Below, one piece after another: positions 33,985 through 43,327 of a stretch of DNA of 64,000 nt. The notes under the pieces were generated by a model. That model saw nothing but the letters and a program-made list of their open reading frames with translations, did no database searches and was not told where the DNA came from. The stretch's first letter is position 1. Each line of letters opens with the position of its first letter. This DNA comes from Phycisphaerae bacterium RAS2. Its GTDB lineage: Bacteria > Planctomycetota > Phycisphaerae > UBA1845 > UTPLA1. The stretch is from assembly GCA_007753915.1 (NCBI GenBank), contig CP036352.1, positions 248,001 through 312,000 on the forward strand, read 5' to 3'. The position numbers were made by a program, and so were the translations under genes.

Positions 33985-35025
33985 ATGGCAGCGCGCAACA
34001 ACCGCAATCAAAAGGACGAGGAGGAAAAACAGAGCGGCCTGCGCAAGGCGGCGATTCTTCTCGTCAGCCTTAGCAAGGAGACCGCGTCGGCGATCCTGCG
34101 CCAACTCGATGGCGATTCGATCGAGGCGATCACGCGGGAGATCGCGCACATCTCGGAGTTGGACGAATTGGCGCGGCAGACCGTGATCGAGGAGTTTCAC
34201 GGACTGGCGCTCGCGCGGCGGTACGGCGAGGTCGGCGGCTTGTCGTATGCTCGGAGCCTGTTAAGCACGGCGCTGAACAAGGAAGACTCTGATCGGATCA
34301 TGCACACCGTGGAGCACCAGTTCAACTCCAAGCCGTTCAGTTTCCTGCACAAGGCGGCGACGGAAAACCTGCTGACGTTTATTCAGGACGAACACCCGCA
34401 GACGATCGCGCTGATCCTGGCGCACCTGACCCCGGACAAAGCGAGTGAGATTCTCGGCGGGCTGAAAGAGGAAAAGCAGAAAGAAGTCGTTGCGCGCATC
34501 TCGCGCATGGAGCAGACCAGCCCCGAGGTCATCAAGGAAGTCGAGCGCGGCCTGGAGCATCGGTTGAGCGGCCTCGTGACGGAGCGGCTGCAGCGCGTCG
34601 GCGGGGTGGAGAGCGTCGCCGAGATACTCAATCTGTGCGATCGATCCACCGAGCAGGGCATCATGGAGAAGCTGGGCGAAGAAGACCCCGAGCTGGTCGA
34701 GCAGATTCGTCGTCTGATGTTCGTCTTCGAGGACATCCTGCTGGTCAACGACAAGGGCATCCAGTCCGTGCTGAAGGAAGTCGAGACGAGCGAGCTGGTG
34801 CTGGCGATGCGCACGGCGACGGACGAACTGAAGCAGAAGATCTTGTCAAACATGTCCGAGCGCGCGGCCCAGATGATCACCGAGGAGATGGAGTACATGG
34901 GGCCGGTCCGGCTCTCGGATGTCGAGACGGCGCAGCAGAAGATCGTGGACGTCGTGCGGCGGCTGGAAGATGCGGGCGAGATCATCATCGCCGGCCGCGG
35001 CGGCGAGAAGGAACTCGTCGTTTAA
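33985..35025 (+). CDS. fliG: flagellar motor switch protein FliG
   Basis: A 346-residue protein, the normal length. Order: N-terminal FliF-binding domain (GLRKAAILLVSLSKETASAILRQL), middle domain with EHPQTIALILAHL and the EHPQ motif, linker, and C-terminal torque domain (FVFEDILLVNDKGIQSVLKEVETSELVLAMRTATDELKQKIL) with the charged residues that face the stator. It forms the rotor part of the switch. The start follows the fliF stop by 5 nt. Confidence 0.95.
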   Translation: MAARNNRNQKDEEEKQSGLRKAAILLVSLSKETASAILRQLDGDSIEAITREIAHISELDELARQTVIEEFHGLALARRYGEVGGLSYARSLLSTALNKEDSDRIMHTVEHQFNSKPFSFLHKAATENLLTFIQDEHPQTIALILAHLTPDKASEILGGLKEEKQKEVVARISRMEQTSPEVIKEVERGLEHRLSGLVTERLQRVGGVESVAEILNLCDRSTEQGIMEKLGEEDPELVEQIRRLMFVFEDILLVNDKGIQSVLKEVETSELVLAMRTATDELKQKILSNMSERAAQMITEEMEYMGPVRLSDVETAQQKIVDVVRRLEDAGEIIIAGRGGEKELVV

Positions 35026-35046
35026 GCGAGGGCGAAAGAGGTCGGC

Positions 35047-35826
35047 ATGACGCGAGCGATTCGGTCGGTGATCAAGGCGGGCGATGCGAGGCTGGCGACG
35101 CGCGGCATGTATTCGCTGGATCTGCGCGACATCGAACACGAAGCCGCCCAGGTTCTGGCTGCGGCCCGGGCACAGGCCGAGCGGATTATCGCCGAGGCGC
35201 GTGCGGCAGCGCAGGCGCAAAGCGAATTGACCCGGCAGACGGCGCATCGCGAAGGGTATGCACAGGGCCAGGCACGCGGGCAGGAGACCGGTCACGCCGT
35301 GGCGCTGGAGGAGGCCCGCGCGCGATTTGCAGAGGAGCACGCCGCACTGGGGCAGACCCTGACCGAGGCGCTCGCTGCATTCGCCGCGCGACGGGAACAG
35401 TTGTACGTCGAAGCGCGGCGCGATGGCGTGTTGCTCGCTGCGACGATCGCTTCGCGCGCGTGGTCGCGGCTGGCAGAGGATGACTCGATGGTGACGCAAG
35501 TCGCCATGGACGCGATGGGCGAAGCGCTGGAGCTGGTCGGTCGCGCGACGCAGGCGACCGTGCGAGTGAACCCGGCGGATGCGGCGGCGCTGGAGCGTTT
35601 CGCGGCGTCCGTGCTTGGGGTCGCGCAGGACAGTGCGCACCTTCGCCTTGTGGCGGATGAATCGGTGGCGCGCGGCGGCGTCCGAATCGAGACGGCCGAT
35701 GCGTCGGTGGATGCCTCGATCAACCAGCGGCTCGACCGTGTCGCGGATGAATTGGTGAGCGGCTGGCGCGAGCGGCTGGTGGCCCTTGGATTGGACACGG
35801 ACTCGGCGGGCAAGCCCGCAGGCTAA
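35047..35826 (+). CDS. fliH: flagellar export ATPase regulator FliH
   Basis: A 259-residue protein. A long coiled coil rich in Ala, Gln, Arg and Glu (residues 30-110, EAAQVLAAARAQAERIIAEARAAAQAQ) with small-residue repeats (AQGQARGQETGH) is followed by a globular C-terminal half with VRVNPADAAALERF and HLRLVADESVARGGVRIETADASVDASI, which is the FliH/YscL C-terminal signature. FliH dimers hold the ATPase FliI and dock it at the export gate through FliN. Place between fliG and fliI confirms the call. Confidence 0.88.
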   Translation: MTRAIRSVIKAGDARLATRGMYSLDLRDIEHEAAQVLAAARAQAERIIAEARAAAQAQSELTRQTAHREGYAQGQARGQETGHAVALEEARARFAEEHAALGQTLTEALAAFAARREQLYVEARRDGVLLAATIASRAWSRLAEDDSMVTQVAMDAMGEALELVGRATQATVRVNPADAAALERFAASVLGVAQDSAHLRLVADESVARGGVRIETADASVDASINQRLDRVADELVSGWRERLVALGLDTDSAGKPAG

Positions 35827-35953
35827 ATGGCAGATCCCGTTTGTGTGGTTGATTGGGCGCGCTACTGCTTAATGCAGCGGCACACAATGCGATCCATTGA
35901 CTCCGGAACCGCTCTCAATCACGCGGACATTGCGACGGCGAGGCGGCAAATCG

Positions 35954-37318
35954 ATGACGGTGCTGGCGGAAGCGATTGAGACGGCGCGGCGCGCGGACAC
36001 GATAAGCGTGACCGGGCGCGTCCTGTCTTGCACCGGCATGACAATTTGCGCTGCAGGATTGCCGGTGCCGGTCGGGTCGCTTTGCGAGATTGATTCCGGG
36101 AGTGGCCGATCATCGCTGGCCGAGGTGATCGGTTTTCGCGAACAGGCGACGCTGCTGATGCCGCTCTCGAGTGCCGAAGGAATCGCCAAGGGTCAGTCGG
36201 TTCGCCATGTGACCAGCACGCAGAAGGTCGCGGTCGGACCGGGCCTGCTCGGGCGGGTGCTGGACGGTATGGGCCGGCCTACCGACGGTCTCCCTGCCGC
36301 GGCCCTCGATGCCCACTATCCGTTGCATGGCGCGGCGCCCGATGCCATGCGGCGGCCGCGGATCGACGCGCCGCTGTCAGTCGGGATTCGCTCGATCAAC
36401 GCGATGCTGACGCCGGGCTGCGGTCAACGGCTGGGTGTGTTCGCGGGCACGGGCGTGGGCAAGAGCATTCTGCTCGGCATGATGGCGCGACACACGTCTG
36501 CCGACGTGGCGGTGATTTCGCTGGTCGGAGAGCGCGGTCGCGAGGTACGCGATTTCATCGAGAAGGACCTCGGCGAGCGCGGATTGGCGCGAAGCGTGCT
36601 GGTCGTGAGCACGTCGGATCAATCGCCGCCGCTGCGCGTGCGAGCGTGTTTCGTGGCGACGGCGATCGCGGAGTACTTCCGGGATCAGGGCGCGAACGTG
36701 CTGCTGCTGATGGACTCGGTGACGCGCCTGGCGATGGCTGCAAGGCAGATCGGCCTGGCCGCCGGCGAGCCCCCGGCGACGAAGGGATATCCGCCGAGCG
36801 TCTTCGCGATGCTACCGAGGTTGCTGGAGCGCAGCGGTCGAACCGAACGCGGCAGCATCACAGGGCTTTACACCGTGCTGGTGGAAGGCGACGACACAAA
36901 CGAGCCGGTGTCCGACGCGGTGCGAGGAATTCTCGATGGGCACATTCTCCTGTCGCGGCGCCTGGCGAATCGCGGGCAGTATCCGGCGGTGAGCGTGCTG
37001 GAGAGCGTTAGCCGTGTGATGCCGGACGTGGTGGACGCGCCGCACCTCGATGCGGCCATGCAGGTGCGCCGGCTGCTTGCGGTGTGGGAAGAGATCGAGG
37101 ACCTGGTGAACATCGGGGCGTACGCGGCGGGGAGCAATCCGGAGTACGACCGGGCGATTCGGATGATGCCGGCGATCACGGCGTTTTTGCGGCAGGACAT
37201 GGACGCGGGCGTGGACTTCGAGACGTCGAAGGCGGCGCTGATGGCGCTGCTGGAGGAGATCAACAGACCGGACGCACCCAAGCGCCAGGGCGTCGAGACG
37301 CCAAGAAGTAAGAAATAG
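35954..37318 (+). CDS. fliI: flagellum-specific ATP synthase FliI
   Basis: A 454-residue export ATPase. Walker A GTGVGKS (165-171), Walker B VLLLMDSVTRLAMAARQIGLAAGEPP and TKGYPPSVFAMLPRLLERSGR, with the DGHILLSRRLANRGQYPAVSVLESVSR stretch of type III ATPases. It forms a hexamer that helps unfold and deliver export substrates. The frame is open from a TTG at 35897, but the ATG at 35954 gives the common family start. 127 nt separate it from fliH, more than most gaps here. Confidence 0.94.
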   Translation: MTVLAEAIETARRADTISVTGRVLSCTGMTICAAGLPVPVGSLCEIDSGSGRSSLAEVIGFREQATLLMPLSSAEGIAKGQSVRHVTSTQKVAVGPGLLGRVLDGMGRPTDGLPAAALDAHYPLHGAAPDAMRRPRIDAPLSVGIRSINAMLTPGCGQRLGVFAGTGVGKSILLGMMARHTSADVAVISLVGERGREVRDFIEKDLGERGLARSVLVVSTSDQSPPLRVRACFVATAIAEYFRDQGANVLLLMDSVTRLAMAARQIGLAAGEPPATKGYPPSVFAMLPRLLERSGRTERGSITGLYTVLVEGDDTNEPVSDAVRGILDGHILLSRRLANRGQYPAVSVLESVSRVMPDVVDAPHLDAAMQVRRLLAVWEEIEDLVNIGAYAAGSNPEYDRAIRMMPAITAFLRQDMDAGVDFETSKAALMALLEEINRPDAPKRQGVETPRSKK

Positions 37319-37356
37319 CGCGGGCACGCCCGCCAAGAGGCTGAAGGCTTCGACCG

Positions 37357-37830
37357 ATGAAATCACGACGTACGTATCGATTCGAAACCCTGTTGAAGAT
37401 TCGCCGTGCGAAGGAGGACTCGGCCCGGCGCGTGGTGGCGTCGCGGCTGCGCCAGATCGCCGAAGTGGAGCAGCGTCAGGGAGCGTTATCGGAGCGTATC
37501 GCGCAGGAAACCGAGTCGATTCGGGCGTCGCTGGGAGAAAAAAACAACAATCTTGACGTGGAGCAATTGCGGTGGTCGCGGCACTGGCTGGGGCGATTGC
37601 GGCTGGGCGTTTTGGAGGCGCAGGCCGAAGTTGCAGGTCACCGCGCAATGCTCGCGCAGGAGCGCGCGGCGTTAAGTGACGCCCGGAAGCAGGTCAGCGT
37701 GCTGGATCGCCTGAAGGAGCGCTGGCGGGCGTCAGTTATTGCCGACGCGCAGCGCGCCGAAGCGCTGCAGTTGGATGAGATGAACACGGCGCGCTTCGCG
37801 ATCGGCGCGGGTCAGGAAGTGAGAATCTGA
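37357..37830 (+). CDS. fliJ: flagellar export protein FliJ
   Basis: A 157-residue coiled-coil protein. The N-terminus YRFETLLKIRRAKEDSARRVVASRLRQIAEVEQRQGAL is the FliJ start, and the whole chain is predicted by eye to be two long antiparallel helices. FliJ is the central stalk of the FliI ATPase and contacts FlhA. Its stop overlaps the next gene's ATG by one base (TGATG), so translation is coupled. Confidence 0.88.
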   Translation: MKSRRTYRFETLLKIRRAKEDSARRVVASRLRQIAEVEQRQGALSERIAQETESIRASLGEKNNNLDVEQLRWSRHWLGRLRLGVLEAQAEVAGHRAMLAQERAALSDARKQVSVLDRLKERWRASVIADAQRAEALQLDEMNTARFAIGAGQEVRI

Positions 37831-38483
37831 TGCTCAAGCGCGCTTTTTTCGCGGCGGCGATTGTGACGATGTTAAACGCGGCGGCGCTGACGGGCGTCGC
37901 GGCGTGGGCGGCGACACGCGGCTATTTGGCGCGCGATCGCGTGCACGCGGCGCTGGCCGTGCTGCAGGGCGAAGCGCCCGCGGCGACGACCCAGCCGAGT
38001 GCGGCAACGCAGCCGGGTTCGGATTCGCCCGTGCCGCCGACGGCGGAGCAGTTGCGGCAGCGCGAGACGGCGGAAGAAATCGCGAGGACGGAACTTGAAC
38101 GGCGGAACCAGGAAATCGCGCAGGCGTGGAAGCTGCTGGAGATGCAGCAACTCGCCGTCGTGCGTGAGAAGGAGTCGCTCGAAGCCGATCGCAAGCGATT
38201 CGCCGACGAAGTGCGGCAGCAGGCCGCGGCAGGAAGCGACGACGGCCTCGCCAAGGAGCTTGAGATTCTCGGCGGGCTCAAGGCGAAGGACGCCAAGGCG
38301 CTGCTGCGGCTCAAGCCGGATGCTGACGTGGTGCGGACGCTCATGGCGCTGGATGCGCGGGTCGGCCGCAAGATCGTCGGTGAGTGCAAGGAACCCGAGG
38401 AGCGCCTGTGGATCGGGCGCATTTTGGACAAGTTACATGAGCAGAATGCAGCACGGGCGGAGGTCCTGGGCAGCAGCTCCTAA
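37830..38483 (+). CDS. MotE/MgtE-N-like membrane-anchored coiled-coil flagellar protein
   Basis: A 217-residue protein with an N-terminal membrane segment (about 5-30), a Thr/Ala/Pro linker with a TQPSAATQPGS repeat, a charged coiled coil (65-140) and a small C-terminal helical domain (KELEILGGLKAKDAKALLRLK...VVRTLMALDARVGRKIV...RILDKL). The latter resembles the MgtE N-terminal / MotE domain, whose MotE members chaperone stator proteins in alpha-proteobacteria. Genes of this type often lie next to fliJ. Coupled to fliJ. Exact role in this organism is unknown. Confidence 0.6.
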   Translation: MLKRAFFAAAIVTMLNAAALTGVAAWAATRGYLARDRVHAALAVLQGEAPAATTQPSAATQPGSDSPVPPTAEQLRQRETAEEIARTELERRNQEIAQAWKLLEMQQLAVVREKESLEADRKRFADEVRQQAAAGSDDGLAKELEILGGLKAKDAKALLRLKPDADVVRTLMALDARVGRKIVGECKEPEERLWIGRILDKLHEQNAARAEVLGSSS

Positions 38484-38533
38484 TCATTCCGATGGCGCGG
38501 GCGGTTTGACGCGCCGGTCGGAAGGAGCCACCC

Positions 38534-40429
38534 ATGGAGATGGCCCGACTTCTGACGCAGCTCCTGCGTCGACCAGCGCCGGCGAATAACCGCGGCGCGA
38601 GCATTCCCTTCGAAGTCGCATCGGCGAAGCCGACCGAACGCTCGTTCACGCGCGAATTGAAGCAGTTGCGTTCGTCCGCGCGCGACGCCACGCCGGCAAG
38701 ACGCCCCGAACCGGTCAAACGGCCGGAAGACACGAGCTCGTCACACTCTGACAAGGCAGAGGCACCGCGCGACGAAACAGCACCGGCGGAAAGCACGCAC
38801 GTTGAAGCACGGCAAGACGCCGAGGCGCAGAGTGCCGGCACGATTCAAGTCGCGGTCGCACTGGCGGAGCCGGTGGCGGATGACGCGGAACTCACCAGCG
38901 CTGCTCCGGTTGGCGAAGAAGCGACGGGGGCGGAGACAGGTCCAACGACCGAAGCACAAGCACGCGGCGCGGCCTCGCCATGGAAGGCATCGTTGGCGGA
39001 TGAATCGAAGATCCTTCAGGCGACGGTTGCTGGCGGGCATCCCGACGGCCCGCAGCCGGAGTTGAAGCCGCTGGGCCACGCGATCCCGATCGAGAAGCTT
39101 GCGACCGACAAACCCGACCTGGAACTGGCCGAGAAGCAGAAGCTGGCCGCCTCGCAAGAGACGGGCCGAGCCGGTTGGCCCGGTCGGCGCTTTGTCGCGG
39201 ACACCAGCGCGAGGCATCAGCCGCAGATCAAGAGCCAGAATCCTGGCGTGCCGTCGTCGTCAACTGCAACGGATGGCGGTCAGACACCGGGCACGTTGAG
39301 CGCGACCCCCGGCCGCGCGGAGGATGTCATCAAGGCCATCGGCGCGGTACAGACGAGCGCGTCGGATTCGAGCGATGGGGTGGACACGGCATCCGGTTCG
39401 GCATCGGCAGGTGAGGCGGCGGAGAGCGGCGCGGTGGCGCAGCGGCAGGCGGCGGCCAAGTCGAATTCGTCCGGCGAGACGCGGGTCGATCGCAGTGGCA
39501 AATCGCCGGCGAACGGAGCGAGCACACAAGGCACAGTGAATGTTGCAGGCAGCGCTGCGCAGTCATCTCCAAATTCAACGGGCGTCGGAATTACGTCCCG
39601 GTCACGTGAGGCGTTCGATCGCGTGTCGGTATCGCGGATCGAGGGTGACTCGGCGGCGGCAACGTTGGCCAAAACGCTGCTGACGTCGCACAACGGTGAT
39701 GCGAGCGGCAATTCCGCCGTGGGGCACACTGCGAGCCTCGGCGAAAACGTCGCGTCGAGTGCCGGTAATGTGACATCATCGGGCGAGCGAGCGATCGCAA
39801 CCCCGGCTCGGTCTTTCAGCGCGGTCGTGAGTCAGCAAAGCCCGGCCGCGGCGCGCGTGGCGGAACTGCTGCTGGCGCAGAAGCCGGCTGCGAGCGGTTT
39901 GGACGCGGCAGTGCGGTTGCTGGGTGGTGCGAGCGGCTCGGGGAAGCAGGAGGTCACGCTTCAACTGGATCCGCCGGAGCTGGGTCGCATGCGCCTGGAA
40001 GTGCGCATGGAAGAGCAGACGATGAGCCTGCGCGTGGATGTGCAGAGCCGCGCGGTGGCGAAACTCGTTGAGACTCGCCTGCCGGAGCTGCGCGACGCGT
40101 TGAGCGCGCACGGCATATCGATTGACAAATCGCAGGTCATCATTCGCACGGCGGACGCCCACGGCGGCTCGCTCGGGCGCGAGTCGGACTCGAACGCAAA
40201 TCAGCAGCCGGGCGGGCATCACGGCGGCTCGGACGGGTTCTTCTCCGAGGGTCAGGCCGGTCGCGACGGCGGCGCGGGCCAGACATGGCGCGACGGATGG
40301 ACCCCCGCGGGATCGGCTGACGATGCGTGGTCGGCCGCGCGCGAAGTGGCTGCGGGCGAAGAGGCCGGCGGATTCGATTTCGCGTCGCCGGCGTCGATTC
40401 GAGCCGGCGCGATGAATCTGGTGGCATAG
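38534..40429 (+). CDS. fliK: flagellar hook-length control protein FliK
   Basis: A 631-residue protein. The first 440 residues are a low-complexity Ser/Ala/Gly/Glu region, typical of the molecular-ruler part and poorly conserved. The C-terminal Flg_hook domain is clear at about 465-545: VTLQLDPPELGRMRLEVRMEEQTMSLRVDVQSRAV, ETRLPELRDALSAHGI, DKSQVII. A Gly/His/Asp-rich tail follows. FliK measures the hook and switches FlhB specificity. Good ribosome binding site (GAAGGAG). Confidence 0.9.
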   Translation: MEMARLLTQLLRRPAPANNRGASIPFEVASAKPTERSFTRELKQLRSSARDATPARRPEPVKRPEDTSSSHSDKAEAPRDETAPAESTHVEARQDAEAQSAGTIQVAVALAEPVADDAELTSAAPVGEEATGAETGPTTEAQARGAASPWKASLADESKILQATVAGGHPDGPQPELKPLGHAIPIEKLATDKPDLELAEKQKLAASQETGRAGWPGRRFVADTSARHQPQIKSQNPGVPSSSTATDGGQTPGTLSATPGRAEDVIKAIGAVQTSASDSSDGVDTASGSASAGEAAESGAVAQRQAAAKSNSSGETRVDRSGKSPANGASTQGTVNVAGSAAQSSPNSTGVGITSRSREAFDRVSVSRIEGDSAAATLAKTLLTSHNGDASGNSAVGHTASLGENVASSAGNVTSSGERAIATPARSFSAVVSQQSPAAARVAELLLAQKPAASGLDAAVRLLGGASGSGKQEVTLQLDPPELGRMRLEVRMEEQTMSLRVDVQSRAVAKLVETRLPELRDALSAHGISIDKSQVIIRTADAHGGSLGRESDSNANQQPGGHHGGSDGFFSEGQAGRDGGAGQTWRDGWTPAGSADDAWSAAREVAAGEEAGGFDFASPASIRAGAMNLVA

Positions 40430-40479
40430 AGGTTGGAGTTCAATCGGCGCAATGCGCCGAGGCGTAGAAAGGGCGATTC

Positions 40480-41205
40480 ATGGAAGCTTCGACGATTGGA
40501 TCGAGTACGTTCATCCCGACGCAGCGGGCAACGACGCGCGGGTTTGACGATCTCAAGGGCGAGGATTTCTTCGCGCTGATGATCGCGCAGCTGCAGGCGC
40601 AGGACCCGATGAAACCGACGGACAACCAGCAGTTGCTCGATCAGATGAGCAGCATCCGGCAGATGGAGCAGTCGGCGGAGCTGACCGCGACGTTGTCGGC
40701 GCTGGCATCGGAGCAGCGATTCGGGGCGACGTCGGGTCTCATCGGGCACTACGTCGCGGGCCGCGTGACGGACAACGCGGGCAGTTCGACGGAGCTTCGG
40801 GGGCTGGTGATCGGCGTGCGGTTCGAGCGCGGCAATGCGATTCTTGAACTGCACAATGGGCGTTCGCTGCCGGCGAGCAAGGTCGAGCAGGTGACGCTGG
40901 TAGAGAATCTGCCGCCGGACATCCTGGCGCAGCTCCAGCAGGAAATGGGACAGGTTCCGCCGGCCGATGACGCCGCCGATGACAGCACCGATCCGGTCGG
41001 CGAGGACGACGGCGCGGTGGATGACGCGGGCGGAGACGATGACGCGGGCGATGCCGGGGCGTTCGTCGCCTCGCGCCTGCGAAACACGCCATCGCTCACG
41101 GCGACCACGAATCAGCCCGGGTCCGTGAAGCTCAACGCGCAATGGACGAACGGGGGTGACGTGCTGGCGGCCTTGCTCGCGCCGAACTTCGGGCTGGGAC
41201 TGTAA
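40480..41205 (+). CDS. flgD: flagellar hook capping / scaffolding protein FlgD
   Basis: A 241-residue protein. The signature DDLKGEDFFALMIAQLQAQDPMKPTDNQQLLDQMSSIRQMEQS at residues 23-66 is the FlgD N-terminal domain, and QQLLDQ and the following helix are exact family features. The second domain (about 85-140) has GRVTDNAGSSTELRGLVIGVRFERGNAILELHNG, like the tudor-like part. The C-terminal 100 residues are Asp/Ala-rich and not conserved. It caps the growing hook during FlgE assembly. Confidence 0.92.
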   Translation: MEASTIGSSTFIPTQRATTRGFDDLKGEDFFALMIAQLQAQDPMKPTDNQQLLDQMSSIRQMEQSAELTATLSALASEQRFGATSGLIGHYVAGRVTDNAGSSTELRGLVIGVRFERGNAILELHNGRSLPASKVEQVTLVENLPPDILAQLQQEMGQVPPADDAADDSTDPVGEDDGAVDDAGGDDDAGDAGAFVASRLRNTPSLTATTNQPGSVKLNAQWTNGGDVLAALLAPNFGLGL

Positions 41206-41245
41206 ACCGCGAAACCGTTTGGATGGAGCGGGGACGAGGGTGAGT

Positions 41246-41285
41246 AGTAAGACGAGTCAATTGTAAGTCGAGTCGCAATTAAGAA
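41246..41285. repeat. octamer-period array upstream of flgE
   Basis: Five 8-nt units alternate between two forms (AGTAAGAC, GAGTCAAT, TGTAAGTC, GAGTCGCA, ATTAAGAA), giving a 16-nt direct repeat. It is the most A+T-rich part of the flgD-flgE gap and lies 40 nt before the flgE start. Confidence 0.65.
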
Positions 41286-41325
41286 TCCTGGGACACACAG
41301 CCTTCGCCACGGGAGGTAGATCGAT

Positions 41326-43005
41326 ATGGGTTTGACATCAGCACTGTACACGGGCTTGTCGGGTCTGAACTCGAGCCAGTTTCGGCTGGACGTGATCGGC
41401 GACAACATTGCGAACATCAACACAGTCGGCTTCAAGGGATCGCGCACGCTGTTCCAGACGCAGTTCTCGCGCACGATCTCGGGCGGCACCAAGCCCGGCG
41501 AGGGGCAGGGCGGCACCAACCCGATGCAGATTGGTCTCGGCTCGGCCATCGGCGCCGTGCAGCGCAGTTTCCTGCCCGGCTCGGTCGAAACGACCGGTGT
41601 TCCCAGCGATCTCGCGGTCGAAGGCGAGGGCTTTTTTGTTCTCCGTACGCCGGAAAATGAAAACGTCTATACCCGAGACGGCGCGTTCTCATTGAGCGCC
41701 GACGGCCGCCTGCTGACGCAGGACGGCTTTTTCGTGCAGGGTTATGCCGTCAACTCCAACTTCGAGCTGCTTCCCGGAGCGCTGACCGACCTTGCGATTC
41801 CGCTGGGCACACTGACGACCGCGCGGGCGACGAGCACGGCGCGGCTCGACGGCACGCTGAATTCGAGCGGTGTCGTCGCCACGCAGGGCACAATCCTGCG
41901 CTCGCAGATTCTTCACGACGCCGCCGACTTGCCCATCACTGCCGCGACGGCGCTGACGGACGTGAAGGAGCCGGCCGGTGTGCCGTTGCTCGCCAACGGC
42001 GATGTCATCACGGTCAACGGCGTGAAGCGCGGCGGCCGCGACGTGCCCACCGCGGAATTCATCGTCGGCACGACCGGCACGACCGTCGGCGATTTCTTAA
42101 ACTGGATGGACGAGGTGATGGGCATCGACACGACAGCCGGCGTCGCGGGCACACCCGGCGTCTCGGTCACGGCGGACGGGCGGCTGGAATTCAGCGGCAA
42201 CGTCGGCACACAGAATGCGTTAAGCATTCAGGCCGGCACCCTGACGAGCAACGGCGCGACGCAGTTGCCGTTCTCATTCACCGAGGCGCAGGCCGCCAAC
42301 GGCGAGAGCGCGCACACGTCGTTCATTCTCTACGACTCGCTTGGTACCCCGCTGCGCGTCAACGTCACGATGGTGCTCGAACAGCGCACGACGGGAAGCA
42401 GCACGTGGCGCTTCTACGCGACCTCCGGCGACGACAGCGATCTGGACTTCTCGGTCGGCACGGGCACGCTGAACTTCAACGCCAACGGGCAGTTTGTCAG
42501 CGCGCCGGAGAACGGCATCGTCATCAACCGAGTCGGCACCGGCGCCAACGACCCGCTGCCGGTCTCGCTCGACCTGACCCGCCTAAACGGCCTCACATCC
42601 GGCGCCTCGGGCATGGTCATGAGTTTCCAGGACGGCTTCTCGTCGGGCACGCTGGTCGACTACAGCGTGGGCCAGGACGGCATCATCACTGGCACGTTCA
42701 CAAATGGTTTGAACCAGACGATCGGACAGATCGCGCTGGCGACTTTCGCCAACCCGGCCGGTCTGCTGGCGCGGGCAAACAACATTTACTTCGTCGGCCC
42801 GAACAGCGGTGACGCACGCATCACGACGCCGCTGACGCTTGGCGCGGGAAAGGTTAGCGCGGGCACGCTGGAGCTCTCCAACGTGGACCTGTCGCGCGAG
42901 TTCATCAACCTGATCACGTCGTCCACGGCGTTCTCCGCGGCCAGCCGGGTTATTACCACGTCGGACCAGTTGCTTCAGGAGCTGTTGCTGATCGCGCGGC
43001 GGTAA
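41326..43005 (+). CDS. flgE: flagellar hook protein FlgE
   Basis: A 559-residue hook protein with a strong ribosome binding site (GGGAGGT). The N-terminus GLTSALYTGLSGLNSSQFRLDVIGDNIANINTVGFKGSRTLFQ is the hook/rod signature, followed by EGEGFFVLRTPENENVYTRDGAFSLSADGRLLTQDGFFVQGY and, at the C-terminus, GTLELSNVDLSREFINLITSSTAFSAASRVITTSDQLLQELL. The central part (150-420) is the variable outer domain with Ser/Thr/Gly-rich strands. FlgE polymerises into the hook. Confidence 0.95.
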   Translation: MGLTSALYTGLSGLNSSQFRLDVIGDNIANINTVGFKGSRTLFQTQFSRTISGGTKPGEGQGGTNPMQIGLGSAIGAVQRSFLPGSVETTGVPSDLAVEGEGFFVLRTPENENVYTRDGAFSLSADGRLLTQDGFFVQGYAVNSNFELLPGALTDLAIPLGTLTTARATSTARLDGTLNSSGVVATQGTILRSQILHDAADLPITAATALTDVKEPAGVPLLANGDVITVNGVKRGGRDVPTAEFIVGTTGTTVGDFLNWMDEVMGIDTTAGVAGTPGVSVTADGRLEFSGNVGTQNALSIQAGTLTSNGATQLPFSFTEAQAANGESAHTSFILYDSLGTPLRVNVTMVLEQRTTGSSTWRFYATSGDDSDLDFSVGTGTLNFNANGQFVSAPENGIVINRVGTGANDPLPVSLDLTRLNGLTSGASGMVMSFQDGFSSGTLVDYSVGQDGIITGTFTNGLNQTIGQIALATFANPAGLLARANNIYFVGPNSGDARITTPLTLGAGKVSAGTLELSNVDLSREFINLITSSTAFSAASRVITTSDQLLQELLLIARR

Positions 43006-43008
43006 ACG

Positions 43009-43048
43009 CGGAAACATCGAAGAGTAAAAACGTTGAAGAGTCGAAACG
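43009..43048. repeat. octamer-period array after flgE
   Basis: Five 8-nt units related to GAAACGTC (among them GAAGAGTA, GAAGAGTC and GAAACGAT), starting a few bases after the flgE stop. The same consensus is seen at 56354-56393 and, more weakly, at 46466-46521. Confidence 0.65.
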
Positions 43049-43080
43049 ATGGCATGGGGGCCATTGAGGGATTGGCATCG

Positions 43081-43100
43081 CAGAGTGGGCATGGCCCGCT
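43081..43100. repeat. REP-like element, GTAGGGTGGGCA family
   Basis: CAGAGTGGGCATGGCCCGCT: family core with internal GGGC/GCCC dyad, slightly degenerate. Confidence 0.5.
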
Positions 43101-43230
43101 GCTTTGTTGGCTCATCCTTCAGCTGGTACGCGCAAGAATTGCCGAAGCGCCGGTCGTTTCAGCCGATGGTGATATGTACCGATAAACGATAGTGGGCGTG
43201 CGTTCTGCGCCGTGTGATGAGTGTTGCGTG

Positions 43231-43250
43231 CAGGGTGGGCACGGCCCGCC
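43231..43250. repeat. REP-like element, GTAGGGTGGGCA family
   Basis: CAGGGTGGGCACGGCCCGCC, followed by CGGTCGCGGGCG which can pair with its right half. Lies 78 nt before fliL. Confidence 0.55.
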
Positions 43251-43327
43251 CGGTCGCGGGCGGCGACCCGTCGCGGCGAATCGCGCGATGATTGCCGATT
43301 GGTTGACCTGATTCGAGCTGCATCGTC

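Larger units (their letters stand above)
43006..43327. other. flgE-fliL intergenic region made of repeats
   Basis: A 322-nt gap in the middle of the locus with no coding frame that I accept. It holds an octamer array (43009-43048) and two GTAGGGTGGGCA-family elements (43081, 43231). In many flagellar loci the stator genes motA and motB sit between flgE and fliL; here no trace of them is visible. Confidence 0.6.

Noticed and set aside
43178-43185. ACCGATAA as a FliA (sigma-28) -10 element before fliL
   Set aside because: No TAAA-type -35 at the required distance, and it lies inside a repeat-rich gap.
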